Below the pieces are notes generated by a model. It made no database searches. It was not told the DNA's origin and saw only the letters and a list, made by a program, of their open reading frames with translations. The translations under genes were made by a program, and so were the position numbers. Shown here one piece after another: positions 1 through 10,249 of a stretch of DNA of 64,000 nt. The stretch is from Fallopia convolvulus. Lineage: Eukaryota > Streptophyta > Magnoliopsida > Caryophyllales > Polygonaceae. The stretch covers positions 37,890,795 through 37,954,794 of the forward strand of contig OZ024730.1 of NCBI GenBank assembly GCA_964016875.1. The letters are read 5' to 3'. Position 1 is the stretch's first letter; every line of letters starts with the position of its first letter.

Positions 1-530
1 AAATAAACCATGTGACCATTATGACAAAATATGAACAAGGAGGCATCTACAAGAGACGCACGAAACCCAATGCGAAGTAGATAAGCCTAAATTTACATGT
101 GAAGCTTGCACACATGAGTCGGAATCGCATTATCAATAAATCCAGGCGGCTGAGACATAAAACATCTTCATGAAGCGTACCTTGTAAGAACGATATATTG
201 ACATCGAGCTGAAGAAGGGACCAACCACGAGAGACGACTATTGTGAAAACAAGTTGAACCGTGACCGGTTTGACAACCGGGATGAATGTCTCAGTATAGT
301 CCCATCATGGGCGTCGATGAAAACCCTTAGCAACAATACGGGCTTTGTATTTGTCAATCAAACCATCCGGCTTGTACTTGATTCGAAACACCCATTTACA
401 CCCAACCAAATTTTGATTTGGAAAGGGAGAAACGAGAGACCATGTGTTGTTGACCCGAAGAGCATCAAACTCCACTTGCATAGAAGCCCTCCACAAAGGA
501 TCTTTTAGGGCTTGGGTAATGGTTTTGGGT
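1..530 (-). pseudogene. Copia reverse transcriptase (RVT_2) N-terminal remnant
   Basis: At 305-496 the frame reads NNTWSLV, then GCKWVFRIKYKPDG and KARIVAKGFHRRP, the conserved start of the Copia RT domain. Below position 300 the reading continues only with frame changes: pieces such as SQPPGFID and THVCKL, then a LVDASLFIF-like piece near base 50, are recognisable RT blocks. The catalytic YVDD block would lie beyond the left edge. Stops and frame changes show a decayed copy. Confidence 0.85.
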
Positions 531-888
531 TCGGTTGGGTTGGAAACTTGAGCGTTGAGGTCGAGTATTTAAATAGGCTTAAAGATGTTATTTTGTGACT
601 GAGTTACAATCCCATGATCAGGAATATGATTAGGGTTTGGAGGATTGGGATTAGGGTTTACTGCAGGTGGGGCCGCAAGATCAAGGTTAGGGTTGGTCGT
701 GGGGGAAAGCGCGCCGGGGGAGGGGTTGGGTTTGCGGCGGGGAGAGGCATGCCAGAATTAGGGTTAGGGTTTTCGGTTGAGGAAGGCGCACCCGGGAATG
801 GATTAGGGTTAGTGGTGGGAAGAGGCGCGCGACAATTAGGGTTAGGGTTTGCCGAGAGTGTGTGCGAGCGTGAGGGTGCGTGCCGGGG

Positions 889-1972
889 CTAGGTGGGTGT
901 GGTTGGCAACAGATGTGAGGAGGGTGGGCCCAAAGATATTTGTGGGGTGGTATTTGGGGAAATAGTATTTGGAAGATTGCTGGAAATATTGTGTGAAGAT
1001 TGTGAATCGGAATTAGAAGATTGTGTGGTGGAATTTGAGGAAATAGAATCTTGCTCACCAAAATTAGAATTGGAGAGAGATTGGACACTAGGGTTGGGAG
1101 GAGGCTGAGGTGGAGGCTGAGGTGGCAAGGGGAGGAAAAATTCGGCCCAATCATCACCGAGCGGCGTTGCATTAGGGTTTTCATGGGGAGGTAATTTTGT
1201 ATAGGGAAATTCAGTCTCAATAAAGTGGACATGACGAGAAGTATAGATGTGTTGGGTAACCAGATCAAGGCATTGATACACACTTTGAGAAGATGAATAG
1301 CCAATGAAAACACACGGAATGGACCTAGGCTCGAGTTTGTGTGACACCTAGGGTCGAAGCCACGGAAAACAAAGGCAACCGAAACACTTTAGTTTGCTAT
1401 AATTTGGAGCAGAACCAGTGAGTTTTTAAAAGGGAGAAAGGAGATTGAGAGTGGGTGTAGGAAGACGATTAATAAGATATACAACTGTAAGTAAGGCATA
1501 AGGCCAATGATCAAGCGGAATGTCGGAGAACGTAAGTAAGGAGAGGACAGTTTCGACAATATGACGATGATGTTTCTCAAACAAACCATTGTGTTCTGGA
1601 GTGAGGAGGAGAGGTGAGGTGAGTGATGCCAATCGAACTTAAGAATGGACGAAGGGCGAGATATTCACCTCCATTATCGGAGTAAAGGACCTTGATTTTA
1701 TGACAAAAGAAATTTTCAACAAGGGATCGAAATTTGATAAAGACAGACTTTGTTTCGGATTTTCGTTTGAGAGGATAAAACCAAATATACTTAGTGAAAT
1801 GATCCACAAAGATAACATAATACTTGAAGCCATCATACGATAGGAATGAAGAAGTCCAGACATCAAAATAAATGAATTCAAGGGGATACTTAGAGCAAAT
1901 TGTGGAAGTAGCAAAAGGAAGCTTCTGACTTTTATTAATATGACATGAAGTACAATCAGATTGAGAAAACAA
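889..1972 (-). pseudogene. Copia integrase remnant with C-terminal linker
   Basis: The catalytic core is visible in 1577-1972: YFDVW (first Asp), then IKVLYSDNGGEYL (second Asp). The third acidic residue is in another frame (FEKHHRHIVETVLSLL, 1426-1632), so a frameshift near 1590-1630 separates it. The segment 889-1347 holds the C-terminal piece typical of Copia integrases (CVFIGYSSSQSVYQCLD, normally FLGYS...KGY). Beyond it is a Pro/Asn/Ser-rich linker. The TTAGGG-like runs at 640-850 are codons of this Asn-Pro-rich linker read from the opposite strand. Confidence 0.88.
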
Positions 1973-2031
1973 AGAACTGCCTAATTTGAAATTTTTGTGA
2001 ATAAACTGAAAAATAGCTGAATACGGATGCC

Positions 2032-2571
2032 CTAGTTTGTGATGCCAAGAGGCGGTCGGAAGCTGACGACATGCAAAAAAAGAAACCGGAGGGGGCGTAG
2101 GCTAGAATAAACACCATCAATGCAAGGACCACTAAGAATGGTAGAACCCGTTTGGATATCCTTCACAAGAAAACAATTGTGTAAGAAAACCATAACATAA
2201 CGAGTTTCAGCAGTGAATTTAGAGACTGACAGAAGATTTTTAGATTTCGATGGAACACACAAAGCGTTGGAAAGATGAAATTGTTTGGAAGGAGAAGGAA
2301 GAGTGAAAGCGCTAGAGTGCGTAATTTTCAAACCTTGACCATTACCGACATAGACTTGGTCAAGACCAGTACATGGCTGATGGAGGGCTAAATTGGTGAG
2401 GTCATTGGTAAGATGATTTTTGGCTCCAGTGTCGACGAGCCAATTGGAAGAGCCTGAAGCCGTGGAGGCAGTGTTGGCTTGAGGAGACGATTGAGAGGTT
2501 GGAAAATGATTGGAAGGCGGGAATTGAACTTGGGGGTATTGTTGACGGAATTTAGGGCATTGAGAGATCAC
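2032..2571 (-). pseudogene. Copia aspartic protease and pre-integrase region remnant
   Basis: An open stretch of 179 codons contains WLVDTGAKNHLT, the single-Asp active-site motif of Copia proteases (D-T/S-G-A). It is followed by a beta-rich segment ending with LCVPSKSKNLLSVSKF, the usual protease-to-pre-integrase transition (LLSVSQL in most elements). The protease would cleave the Gag-Pol polyprotein. It lies directly between the gag and integrase remnants in the expected order. The surrounding frame is closed by stops, so it is not functional. Confidence 0.85.
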
Positions 2572-2687
2572 ATGACCAACCTCTTTACAAAATTGGCATC
2601 AACCAAGGAAAAGCTTAGACAAGAGTGGCGAGTTGTTGTTTGAATTGGTGTGGTTAGAATTGTTGTAGTTTGGGGAGTTGGTTTAGG

Positions 2688-3568
2688 TCAAGAGGGGCAA
2701 AAGGAGGCAGGCGGGTTAGGGTTTGATGAGTAGGGTATTTGAGGGTATGGAGTCCAATGTTGTGGGGGTGGGGGAGGTGGTGCCAACGGCTGCCAGGGCA
2801 AGGAAGAGTTGATGCCCTTCGACCGAATTTTGTGTTGCTTTTGCGCATTCATCGTCGTCACTAGAGCGGTGTCCGACGAATCAGCCTTGAGTTCAAGTTC
2901 TTTCAGTATAAGTTTCTCATGGAGCTCCTCAAAGGAGATACAAGTATCCCTCATATTGACCGCATCAATCACGGACTGGTAAGTTGAATTCAACCCCCTC
3001 AAGATGTAGTCAATGAAGTCTTCTTGAGAGAGTGGAGACTCCAACGAGGTTAAGAGATTTGAGGCCGACTTCATGGCTTGCATATAGTCGGAGATGGAGG
3101 ATAAGCCCTTTTTGATTGAGTGAAGCTTATCTTTGACTTGCTTTTTGTGGCCCCGAGAGGTCGTGCCATAAGTCCGTTTGAGAGTGTTCCAAACAAATTA
3201 GCACGTTTTGGCATGAGTGATCAACATTGACACTGGTGTAGATAGTGTACCGAGAAGGGCTTCATATAGGAGACGATCTTGGCGCTTCTAGGTTAAGTAG
3301 GCAGAATTCGTAATAGCGGCATTTTCTTGAGCAACAATTTTCTCCTCGGGATAGGATGAGATCCATCCAAAAATTTGAAGAGATCATAGCCCTCTAGGGT
3401 TGCTTGAATTTGGGTTTTCCAAGTGAGATAATTGGAATACTTTATGAAGTGAACAATCGTAAAAGGTTTTGTGTACGTGTTCATGATGATTGGCAAGAGA
3501 AGTGAAAAAATCATGTGCCATGGTAGGTTTAGGGCTTCGTGTTTGACGTGAAAAAGGAAGAGATCCAA
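2688..3568 (-). pseudogene. Copia gag (capsid-like) remnant
   Basis: Two open pieces, 3293-3568 (N-terminal) and 2688-3083 (C-terminal), carry the plant Copia gag signature. The N-terminal piece has a YLTWKTQIQATLEGYDL-type segment (W-x-x-Q...L...L). The second has DFIDYILRGL followed by SFEELHEKLILKE, the usual end of the UBN2 domain. The stretch between them (3084-3292) is out of frame. Gag would form the retrotransposon particle. Downstream, a proline-rich segment leads into the protease region. Frameshifts make a working product impossible. Confidence 0.85.
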
Positions 3569-3593
3569 GGATCGGTTTAGGCCTCTGATATCA

Positions 3594-3720
3594 TATACAA
3601 GATTGTGTTTTGTATAAAGAGAGACTTAATCTTATTAATGAATAGAAGAGAGTATTCATACAAGTAGTACATTGCATGACAAGTAAGAAACCCTAATACA
3701 AAATACTATCCAAACATAAA
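3594..3720 (-). repeat. Probable inner part of the Copia 5' LTR
   Basis: Directly outside the PBS (minus sense: upstream) lies sequence that, read on the minus strand, is the pyrimidine-rich tract and AATAAGATTAAG stretch usual at the R/U5 end of plant Copia LTRs. The outer LTR border cannot be fixed because the partner LTR lies outside the window. It may extend to about 3.9 kb. Confidence 0.5.
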
Positions 3721-4495
3721 AGTATAATAATAAAGTATAAGGAAATATATTATGTTAAGATATATCGATAGTACGTACGTTAAATTATATGATTTGTGAT
3801 TAAGTATATGGTTAATGGTGTTAAAATTTATATTGAACATGCCATTTAGGTAAACGTAAATCCAATGACCACTCCCCACTTTACACCCCAATTATGCTCT
3901 TGAACCTTATTTTTTAATTATTGACACAGGTTGTACGAAATTAATCATTCAAAATAGTAGTAGTTTTAATATGATGAGCCTTGACAGAGGGAGTCAAGGA
4001 GAGGAGCGGTCGTGGCAACTAGAAGAGCGGTCGTGGCTAGCAATGGCCGGCAAAAAATTAGATCAACAAACTGGCAACCTTCACTTCGAATGGATAAAAG
4101 TCAACGGCTAATATGAATATAAAAATTGGCAATAACTAAATTAATTGGTGGAAAATAACAATTATCGTTCATGCTTTTGAAGAAAACAATAATTAAACTT
4201 GTAGATTTTACGGACTTTGTATGTGTTGCGCAGGTATGTATGGCTCAACTCGTTGAACTTCTTGTTCATGTATAAGAGATTTTAGGTTTGAGTATCTGGA
4301 CAATGGTTATTCTTTCTTAAAAAATTGGTTAGTAAATCCGTTCTCACCTTTTTGCGGGCACTCTAGGCTAGTCCAAATAGTACTTGGGCTACCTAAATCT
4401 TACCCGATAAAAAAAACTTTGTGTGTTGGATCGTGATGTGCTAGTAACAAACCAGGGAATTAGCAATGTTCCCTAGGCAGCTGAAATAAACAAAA
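3721..4495. other. AT-rich non-coding stretch
   Basis: No coding frame, RNA gene or repeat border was recognised. Part of it may still belong to the Copia LTR. Short near-duplicates occur near 4000-4030 (gagcggtcgtggc twice). Confidence 0.5.
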
Positions 4496-4712
4496 ATAGG
4501 AACACAATATTTGCCAGTTCCCTGGACAACGAAAATAAACAAAATTAGGAACACAATATTTAGAAAGAAAACTTTCTGACCGACCAACAAGTTGTAAAAA
4601 GAAAAACCTCTACCGACCAACAAGTCAAGTCAATATTGAGAGAATTAGGAACACAATATTTAGAGAGAATTAGGAACACAATATTTAGAGAGAATTAGGA
4701 ACACAATATTGA
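4496..4712. repeat. 25-bp tandem repeat with degenerate upstream copies
   Basis: The unit aattaggaacacaatatt plus tagagag occurs three times head to tail at about 4641-4712. Two diverged copies lie upstream (about 4496-4512 and 4543-4565) separated by a duplicated TTCCCTGG-containing spacer. This looks like an expanding minisatellite. No coding role was seen. Confidence 0.8.
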
Positions 4713-6017
4713 GACTCTTTCTCAAAAGATTTCAATAGAATACTTTGCATTAAGTTTCAACGGTTACAAGGCAAGTCAAGTTCTTTGGTAACTAAGATAT
4801 CAATTAAAGTTCAACCAACTAGACTTCTTCTACCCTAATCGTAAACCTAAATGAAATTAAACTACCAACCTAAGTACTCACTTAAATGTGAATTCTTACA
4901 TTTGTTTCACATTTCAGAATAAGAGTTTGTTTTATTTGAACCAAACTTTAATTAAAGAATATCTTACACAAACATTTATAATATAATAGTATACATTTAA
5001 TTGTAATTTTGTATGTGACATATTGTCTACTTTGAACAAAAATAGAAAAAAATTAATGAATTTGTGTATAATGAAGTATAATAATTAGATTAAAGATAAA
5101 AAAGAGAAAAACTATCAATTCAAATAAAAAAAATACAAAAAGGCAAATAAAAAATAGTAAATATACCAAATTGAAATAACAAAATAGAAAGATGGGAAAA
5201 AAAAGCTAGCCCATTGGGGTTAAGGTTTCAATCATAATAAATAAATATTTTTATAATTACATCCTTAGTATCTTTAAAAGATACATTCTGACTTGAGCAT
5301 CGGAGATGAATTCGGTGTACGAACACCCCATTTTCCATTGATTGCAAGTTTACTTGGAGAAGAAGATTTGAGGCAAATTGAAGAGGGCTCAAGATCTGCC
5401 CAAATCGAGATTTGCTCTAACATTTTGGAATTTCTGAAGGAAAAACTAAACCCTATTTGATCAAAACGTCGATGTCACACCACCAAGAAACGGTGGATGC
5501 TGATGATGTGTGACAAAAGAGAGACCAAAATGGGAGTGGAGCAGCGAGACCGTGACAGTTGAGGCATCTAGCAATTGAGAGGTGTGCATCAAAAGCAATA
5601 GAGGTCGTGCCAAGAGAGATCGATCTGGATGTGGTAATCGAGAGGTATGCGATGGAAAAGAATTGCGAGGAGGGTGTGACCAACGACGAGAGCGGGTCAA
5701 AACACTTAGTGGAAGTCGAAATCAATCCAAACAAGAAGACAAAGAACGCTTTGCAAAGTGCATTCACAGACGAGCGTTCTGATTGGATAGAAAGTAATTT
5801 GAAGCGAATTGGAGTCTCTAAAATGATTTTTCATACAAAATCGCAACCTCTTTGCTTGGAGTCCTTACGAGGACAGGTTTGGACCTAAACCTTGCATCTT
5901 ACTATTTGAACATGGACCCAAGCACGAAACCCGTGGTCCAAAAATCAAGGAGGTCCTCTTTGCAACACTTAGAGGCAGTATTAATGGAATTGTAGAAACT
6001 TATAGATGCCAAAGCGG
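4713..6017. other. Non-coding or unrecognised stretch
   Basis: The left part (4713-5270) is very AT-rich. From about 5280 to 6000 the composition is less AT-rich and a 109-codon frame (5559-5888, plus) is open, with basic and acidic residues but no motif I recognise. It overlaps an open minus frame of similar length, so it is more likely chance than gene. I assign no function. Confidence 0.4.
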
Positions 6018-6229
6018 TGTAACATTCCTGACCAAAGTGTGTACACCATTTTGCATTTGTATCATATTAGTAGAATATGTATATTATACTGGAATGACAT
6101 ATAGCAAACTTTTAAAAATAATATTTATTTTTGAATTAAGTTAATTATATTTTAAAAATTTTAACTTAAAATTAATTAATTGTTATTTCAGGATAAAGCT
6201 TGTAGTAAAGGAGATTTAAGGGTCGAAAG

Positions 6230-6626
6230 TAGACTTGTCAATTGGGTCAGGCCGGGCGGGTTCGGGTTAAATCAGGTTCGGGTTTCGTTATGGATCACGG
6301 GTCAATCGGGTCGGGTTGTAGCGGGTTTTCGGTCAAGTCGGGTTGACCACGAGTCTAAAATATCCTTTTTTATGATTATTAAAATCAATTTTTAATTAAA
6401 TAATAATTTTTTAATTATAAGATATTATTTTCATTTATTTTTATAATAAAATATATTATAATTTTCAAAATAAATTTTAAAAATTCTATAAATATACTAA
6501 ATCGGTCAACCCAACGGGTTTCGGGTTTCAACCTAACGGGTTTCGAGTTCTATTGATTTCGGGTTCTATTTTTCGGGTTTTGACCCTAAAATTATCGGGC
6601 GGTTCGGTCAGCTTTTGACAGCTCTA
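6230..6626. mobile_element. Non-autonomous hAT MITE (397 bp)
   Basis: Ends are TAGACTTGTCAA and, on the right, TTGACAGCTCTA (its reverse complement is TAGAGCTGTCAA). They are flanked by 8-bp duplications GTCGAAAG (6222-6229) and GTGGAAAG (6627-6634), one mismatch. An 8-bp TSD and a TAG-starting TIR are hAT hallmarks. The subterminal parts are packed with GGGTCGGGTT/CGGGTTTCGG repeats, as in the larger relative at 51798. It has no coding capacity and sits inside the old Gypsy LTR. Confidence 0.88.
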
Positions 6627-6690
6627 GTGGAAAGTGAAGATTTTTACAATTTTTGTCGGCTTCATTAATGTTTGTCGACCTTACTTTATA

Positions 6691-7222
6691 CTCCCTCCGT
6701 TTCGCAATTTAGGGGTTTTTAGAATTATTGCACATATATTAAGGCAAGCTTAAAATGGAATTGATGAGATTTTGTTTTTCGTGTACAAAATTAATACTCC
6801 CTCCGTTCTATTCTACTTGTCCATGAAGCTTTAAACTTTTTTTCAGTTCTATTTGTCCTTAAAGCTATATTTGTACAACATTTTTCATTTGTACCCTTTG
6901 TGTGTAATTAATATACTTGGGAAAAGTCTCTAAAAAAGGAGAAATGTGTAATTAATAAGGGTAATTTGGTAAGATTATACTATGCCTTAATGTATGTGTA
7001 TTAGGCCTTTATGGACAAGTAGAATAGAACGGAGGGAGTATGAGATTAAATCATATAATATTACCCAATCGGTGACATTTTTTAGTATTTATAAGTACAT
7101 TGGAGCTATAAATACATTACTTAAATGTTATTTTTTTGGCAAGTTTTAGTATTAATTAATTAAAAAGAGACTTATATTGTAAAATTTTATTTGAAGCTTA
7201 AAAGCCCTTAAATTGTGAAAGA
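6691..7222. mobile_element. Stowaway-like MITE, right end eroded
   Basis: The left end TA|CTCCCTCCGTTTCGCAATTTA is the common Stowaway/Mariner-type terminus. The inside of the matching right arm (ccttaaattgtgaaag, about 7207-7222) is present, but the terminal GGAGGGAGTA is lost. It is interrupted by a second complete Stowaway MITE at 6797-7038. Confidence 0.65.
6797..7038. mobile_element. Stowaway (Tc1/mariner) MITE, 242 bp
   Basis: Terminal inverted repeats CTCCCTCCGTTCTATTCTAC and GTAGAATAGAACGGAGGGAG are perfect over at least 20 bp, flanked by TA at 6795-6796 and 7039-7040. The size and ends are classic for Stowaway. It is nested within the older Stowaway-like element. Confidence 0.95.
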
Positions 7223-7520
7223 ACAAAAAACAGAGAGAACTTAGGTACAAGAGAGAGAAGAAGAATAAAATGAGGATTCTAGTGGATTTAATTTTGGTTG
7301 TTGGTTTTGGTACAATATCTCTTCAATCAATTTTAATCTTGGAATACAAGTGTTATTTTGTAAGTTTAATGGTTTATTTGAATTTTACTGATTCTTTCAG
7401 ATATGGATTTACAATTGATTTTGATTTGGATGTCAGTTGATTTATCGTTATCATAGGTTGTTTTGATATTAGATTTATATTCGATAAAAGATTTAAAAGT
7501 GATTTGAGGGTTTCGTTTTG

Positions 7521-7956
7521 CAATGAAGTTATACCAAAATTCATAAAGTGTTTTATAATGCACCAGATCCCATCATAAATTGTTTTATCTACCATAGACA
7601 CCAATTTTATATATATTTGAATTATTTTAAACTTAAATTGGTTTTGGGGTTGTTTTAGGGTAAGAAAATACATATTTATATATTTTTTTAAATAACTCAT
7701 TTTTTAATTAAAATATTATATCAAAAGTCATAATATTTTTTTACATACCCATGAATACTGATATGTATAATTTATCGATTTTAGTTTTGTCCATGGTTTT
7801 TGTTATCCGCCCATGGTTTTGGATCCACACATGGTTTTTGATGCATGGTTTTGGATTTTTTTTAAAACCCTATTTTTGGAGAGATATATAGATTTTTTTC
7901 ATTTCAAAACTCACTCTTCCAACAAATCATTTCTTTAACCAAATCCTCTCCTCAAT
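7521..7956. other. Non-coding leader region before the Harbinger ORF1 relic
   Basis: AT-rich sequence. At about 7790-7850 a CATGGTTTT(T)G unit occurs four times, then a pyrimidine-rich tract (7895-7950) leads to the ATG at 7957. It could be the 5' end of the Harbinger element. No border was identified. Confidence 0.4.
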
Positions 7957-8880
7957 ATGGATCCAAATGAAAAGCCTCCACCAATTTGGATACCAAATTG
8001 CGCATCGTCAAGTTTTCCACCAAATTACCAATCAAATTATTGTCTACCAAATTACCAATCGAATTACCCTCTACCAAAATTTCCACAAAATTATGAACAA
8101 AATTTCCTTCCATGGCAAATTTCTTTAGGCACAACTGAAAATATGGCTATGCATAACTCTCAACTAGAAGATAAACATATGTATTGCACACAAACAGAAG
8201 GTTCTCGTGGTCATGGATCCTATGTTGGTCGTGGTCGTGTCCATGGTGATTCTTCCAATGAGAAAGAACTCGTTTGGTTCCACGTGTGGAGTAAAGATGA
8301 CGAAGTACGCATAGTGAGTGCATGGATCAACATAAGTAAAGATATCATCGTAAACATTGAGCAAACATCCAAAGCTTTTTAGAAGCGAGTTAGTATCTAC
8401 TTCAACTAGAATAAAGTAGCAAACCAAGAGCGTCGAAACAAAAGGGATGTAAGCCTAAATGGAATAGAATGAATCCTCATATTGATAAGTTTGTAGTTGA
8501 ATATTAGAAATCTTTGTCCTTAAAATGTAGTGGTAAGTCCCAACAAGATGTTCTAAACAATGTTCATCAACTCTATTTTGATTCCACATGCCAAATATTC
8601 AACGAGGAGCATTGTTGGTTACATCTCCAAAATGAGCCAAGATAGAGTGATCTTTACATTCAATAAAGCTCTGACACTAAGAGCTCAAAGAGATAAAGGG
8701 TTGTATCGATTGAAGGCGATGCTTCCAGCCTTGATACTCCAATGAGTGCGTTTAATGTAGATGTAGTATAGCCTTGAACGCCTAATCGGCATAAAGGCTG
8801 CTAAGAGAGGAAGAAGAAAAGGATCGGAAGAGGAAAAAGCATCATCTTTGATGACATCATACCTCCCTTATGATTGCCTA
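7957..8880 (+). pseudogene. PIF/Harbinger ORF1 (Myb/SANT-like, NAM-associated) relic
   Basis: The first 141 codons are open: an Asn/Pro/Tyr-rich N-terminus, then a Trp...DDEVRIVSAWINISKD motif at about residues 106-130. This is the start of the Myb/SANT-like DNA-binding domain of PIF/Harbinger ORF1 proteins (often annotated as glutathione S-transferase T3-like, with a NAM-associated C-terminal domain). The family then has W-K-R; here the Trp codon is TAG (stop). Homology continues past it with further stops and at least one frameshift: KRVSIYFN, then MNPHIDKFVVEY, HQLYFDS, and near 8780-8820 IGIKAAKRGRRKG (the family's RPIGxKAAK tail). The ORF1 partner helps the transposase bind DNA; no ORF2 transposase is present. 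Non-functional. Confidence 0.8.
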
Positions 8881-9039
8881 AGAGGAGGAGCAAGCCATGA
8901 GTGTTTGATCCAATGGTCCTATTACTCGTTCCTTGGCTAAGGCCATTGCTCGTGCTACTTCGTTGGTCATCATGAGAGTCGGATTACAGTTCACACAACA
9001 TGTCGATCCCCACTTCAATATGTTCTCATTAGCCTTGAT

Positions 9040-9294
9040 ATATGATGCACAATACACCGTGCCCGACGTCCTAGCCTAGGCGCACCCGTTCCTGGCCTAG
9101 CAAAGCCTTATCGGTTCCTACGTATTTATTTATTATTATTGTTGCATAACTTATTTATATTCCATGTATTTTCTTATGTTATGTTTGTATGGTGGATGTG
9201 TGTTTTCGGTTTGGATGCCGAGACTAGTCCCCTTAAGTCTAGGAAGGAGTTCTCTATATGAATGGAGATCACTCTTCTAGCCTAACTTTCGTCC

Positions 9295-9355
<61 letters not shown>

Positions 9356-9690
9356 GCGCTCTCATTGACCCTTACCTGACATCTACTTCACTTGCTCGGT
9401 CATTGTCGAGTCCTCTTGTACCCAATGTCACAAATGCCACACCGATCTATTGGTGCCATGTGTGCCCAAGTCCTTGTTGCGGAATCTGGATACGACCTAT
9501 TGGTGCTGATTCGATCAACCTTAAGCCATTGTTGAGGTGTCCTTGTGTCATCACTAGGCCATGGTGTACTGTTGTCCTGTCGAAGATTCAACCTTACCGT
9601 GCCAAGACCTTGCTTCTTCTGGTTCTTGGTCGAAGGACTTACATCTAAGATGATCTAGTTCTATCAATTGGTATCAAGACCCATTACATG
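9040..9690 (+). repeat. Possible LTR end with primer-binding-like site
   Basis: TTGGTATCAAGACC at 9668-9681 resembles a primer-binding site for initiator methionine tRNA (TGGTATCAGAGC) with changes. The preceding 600 bp, with a pyrimidine-rich tract, looks like an R/U5 region. No partner LTR or TSD was found, so this is a weak call. Confidence 0.3.
9301..9350. repeat. (TC)25 microsatellite
   Basis: Fifty consecutive bases of perfect TC repeat. It sits in the putative leader of the LTR-like segment. Confidence 0.97.
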
Positions 9691-10226
9691 TAACTCGCTC
9701 TAAACCGATTAACTTACACATTGTTCTTATCCATTCTCGCTACATTGTTCGTTTTTGCATAATTCTACTCCTAGATCTAGTCCTTGTCCTTGTAAGCAAG
9801 TATTACTAGGATGTTTTGGCTTAATTTGTTTCACCCTATGATGCATGATATAATGTGGTGTGAATTGATTCAAGCCTTGCTTGATTTGCGATTTAACTCG
9901 TATGCGTAGGGTGAGGCAGATTCAAGGGCAAGAAAAAAAGGGTTGAGAGATGGGTGATGCCCGGTCCAAAGGGTAGGAGAAACTCAACTCAAAGCTTTGA
10001 CTTAATTCATATTGGATGTGATAATAACACTACAAGAGTTGTGCTTAAATAGAGAAAACCAAAGGAAGCCTAAGAATTGACCTAATGGACTGGCCCATGT
10101 CAGCATACATGGATCACACATCTCTTTAAATAAAGCAACATACTATAAATAAATAAATAAATACAATGATATAAATTAATAAGGCTCGGCTAGGCCTATG
10201 TTGGATACCATCAAAATTCGAGGGCT
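9691..10226. other. Unrecognised non-coding stretch
   Basis: No gene, RNA gene or clear repeat border seen. It lies between the PBS-like site and the Copia gag relic, and could be a retrotransposon leader. Confidence 0.4.
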
Positions 10227-10249
10227 TTGCACTCATTAATCCCACTTAG

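Larger units (their letters stand above)
1..3593 (-). mobile_element. Decayed Ty1/Copia LTR retrotransposon, cut by window edge
   Basis: Read on the minus strand, the order is primer-binding site, gag, aspartic protease, integrase, reverse transcriptase, which is the Copia order (integrase before RT). Every domain is broken by stops or frameshifts, so this is a dead copy. The RT runs off the left edge at base 1, so RNase H and the 3' LTR are outside the window. A PBS complementary to the initiator methionine tRNA 3' end (TGATATCAGAGG on the minus strand, 3582-3593; usual form TGGTATCAGAGC) marks the 5' end of the internal region. The gag is of the Retrotran_gag_3/UBN2 kind. Lineage within Copia was not resolved. 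Confidence 0.9.
6018..7520 (+). repeat. Old degenerate solo/partial Gypsy LTR, interrupted by MITEs
   Basis: The start TGTAACATTCCTGACCAAAG matches the start of the solo LTR at 32056 (TGTAACATCCCCGACCAAAA). The match resumes as AGTAAAGGAGATTTAAGGGT near 6206 and as a diverged block at 7260-7515 that parallels 32400-32640 (TTTGGTACAA, then GATTTATATTCGATAAAAGATT). The interruptions are an hAT MITE and two Stowaway-type MITEs. The right end and TSD are lost. The high divergence and nested insertions make this an older copy of the family seen at 32.1 and 57.5 kb. Confidence 0.75.

Noticed and set aside
630..860. Interstitial telomere repeat (TTAGGG-like runs)
   Set aside because: The runs are irregularly spaced and, on the minus strand, fall in the Asn/Pro-rich linker between Copia integrase and RT, where AAYCCYAA codons give the same pattern.
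614..1108. Gly-rich plus-strand genes
   Set aside because: Antisense of the Copia integrase linker.
5559..5888. 109-residue plus-strand gene
   Set aside because: No recognised domain and an equally open minus frame; left as unassigned sequence.
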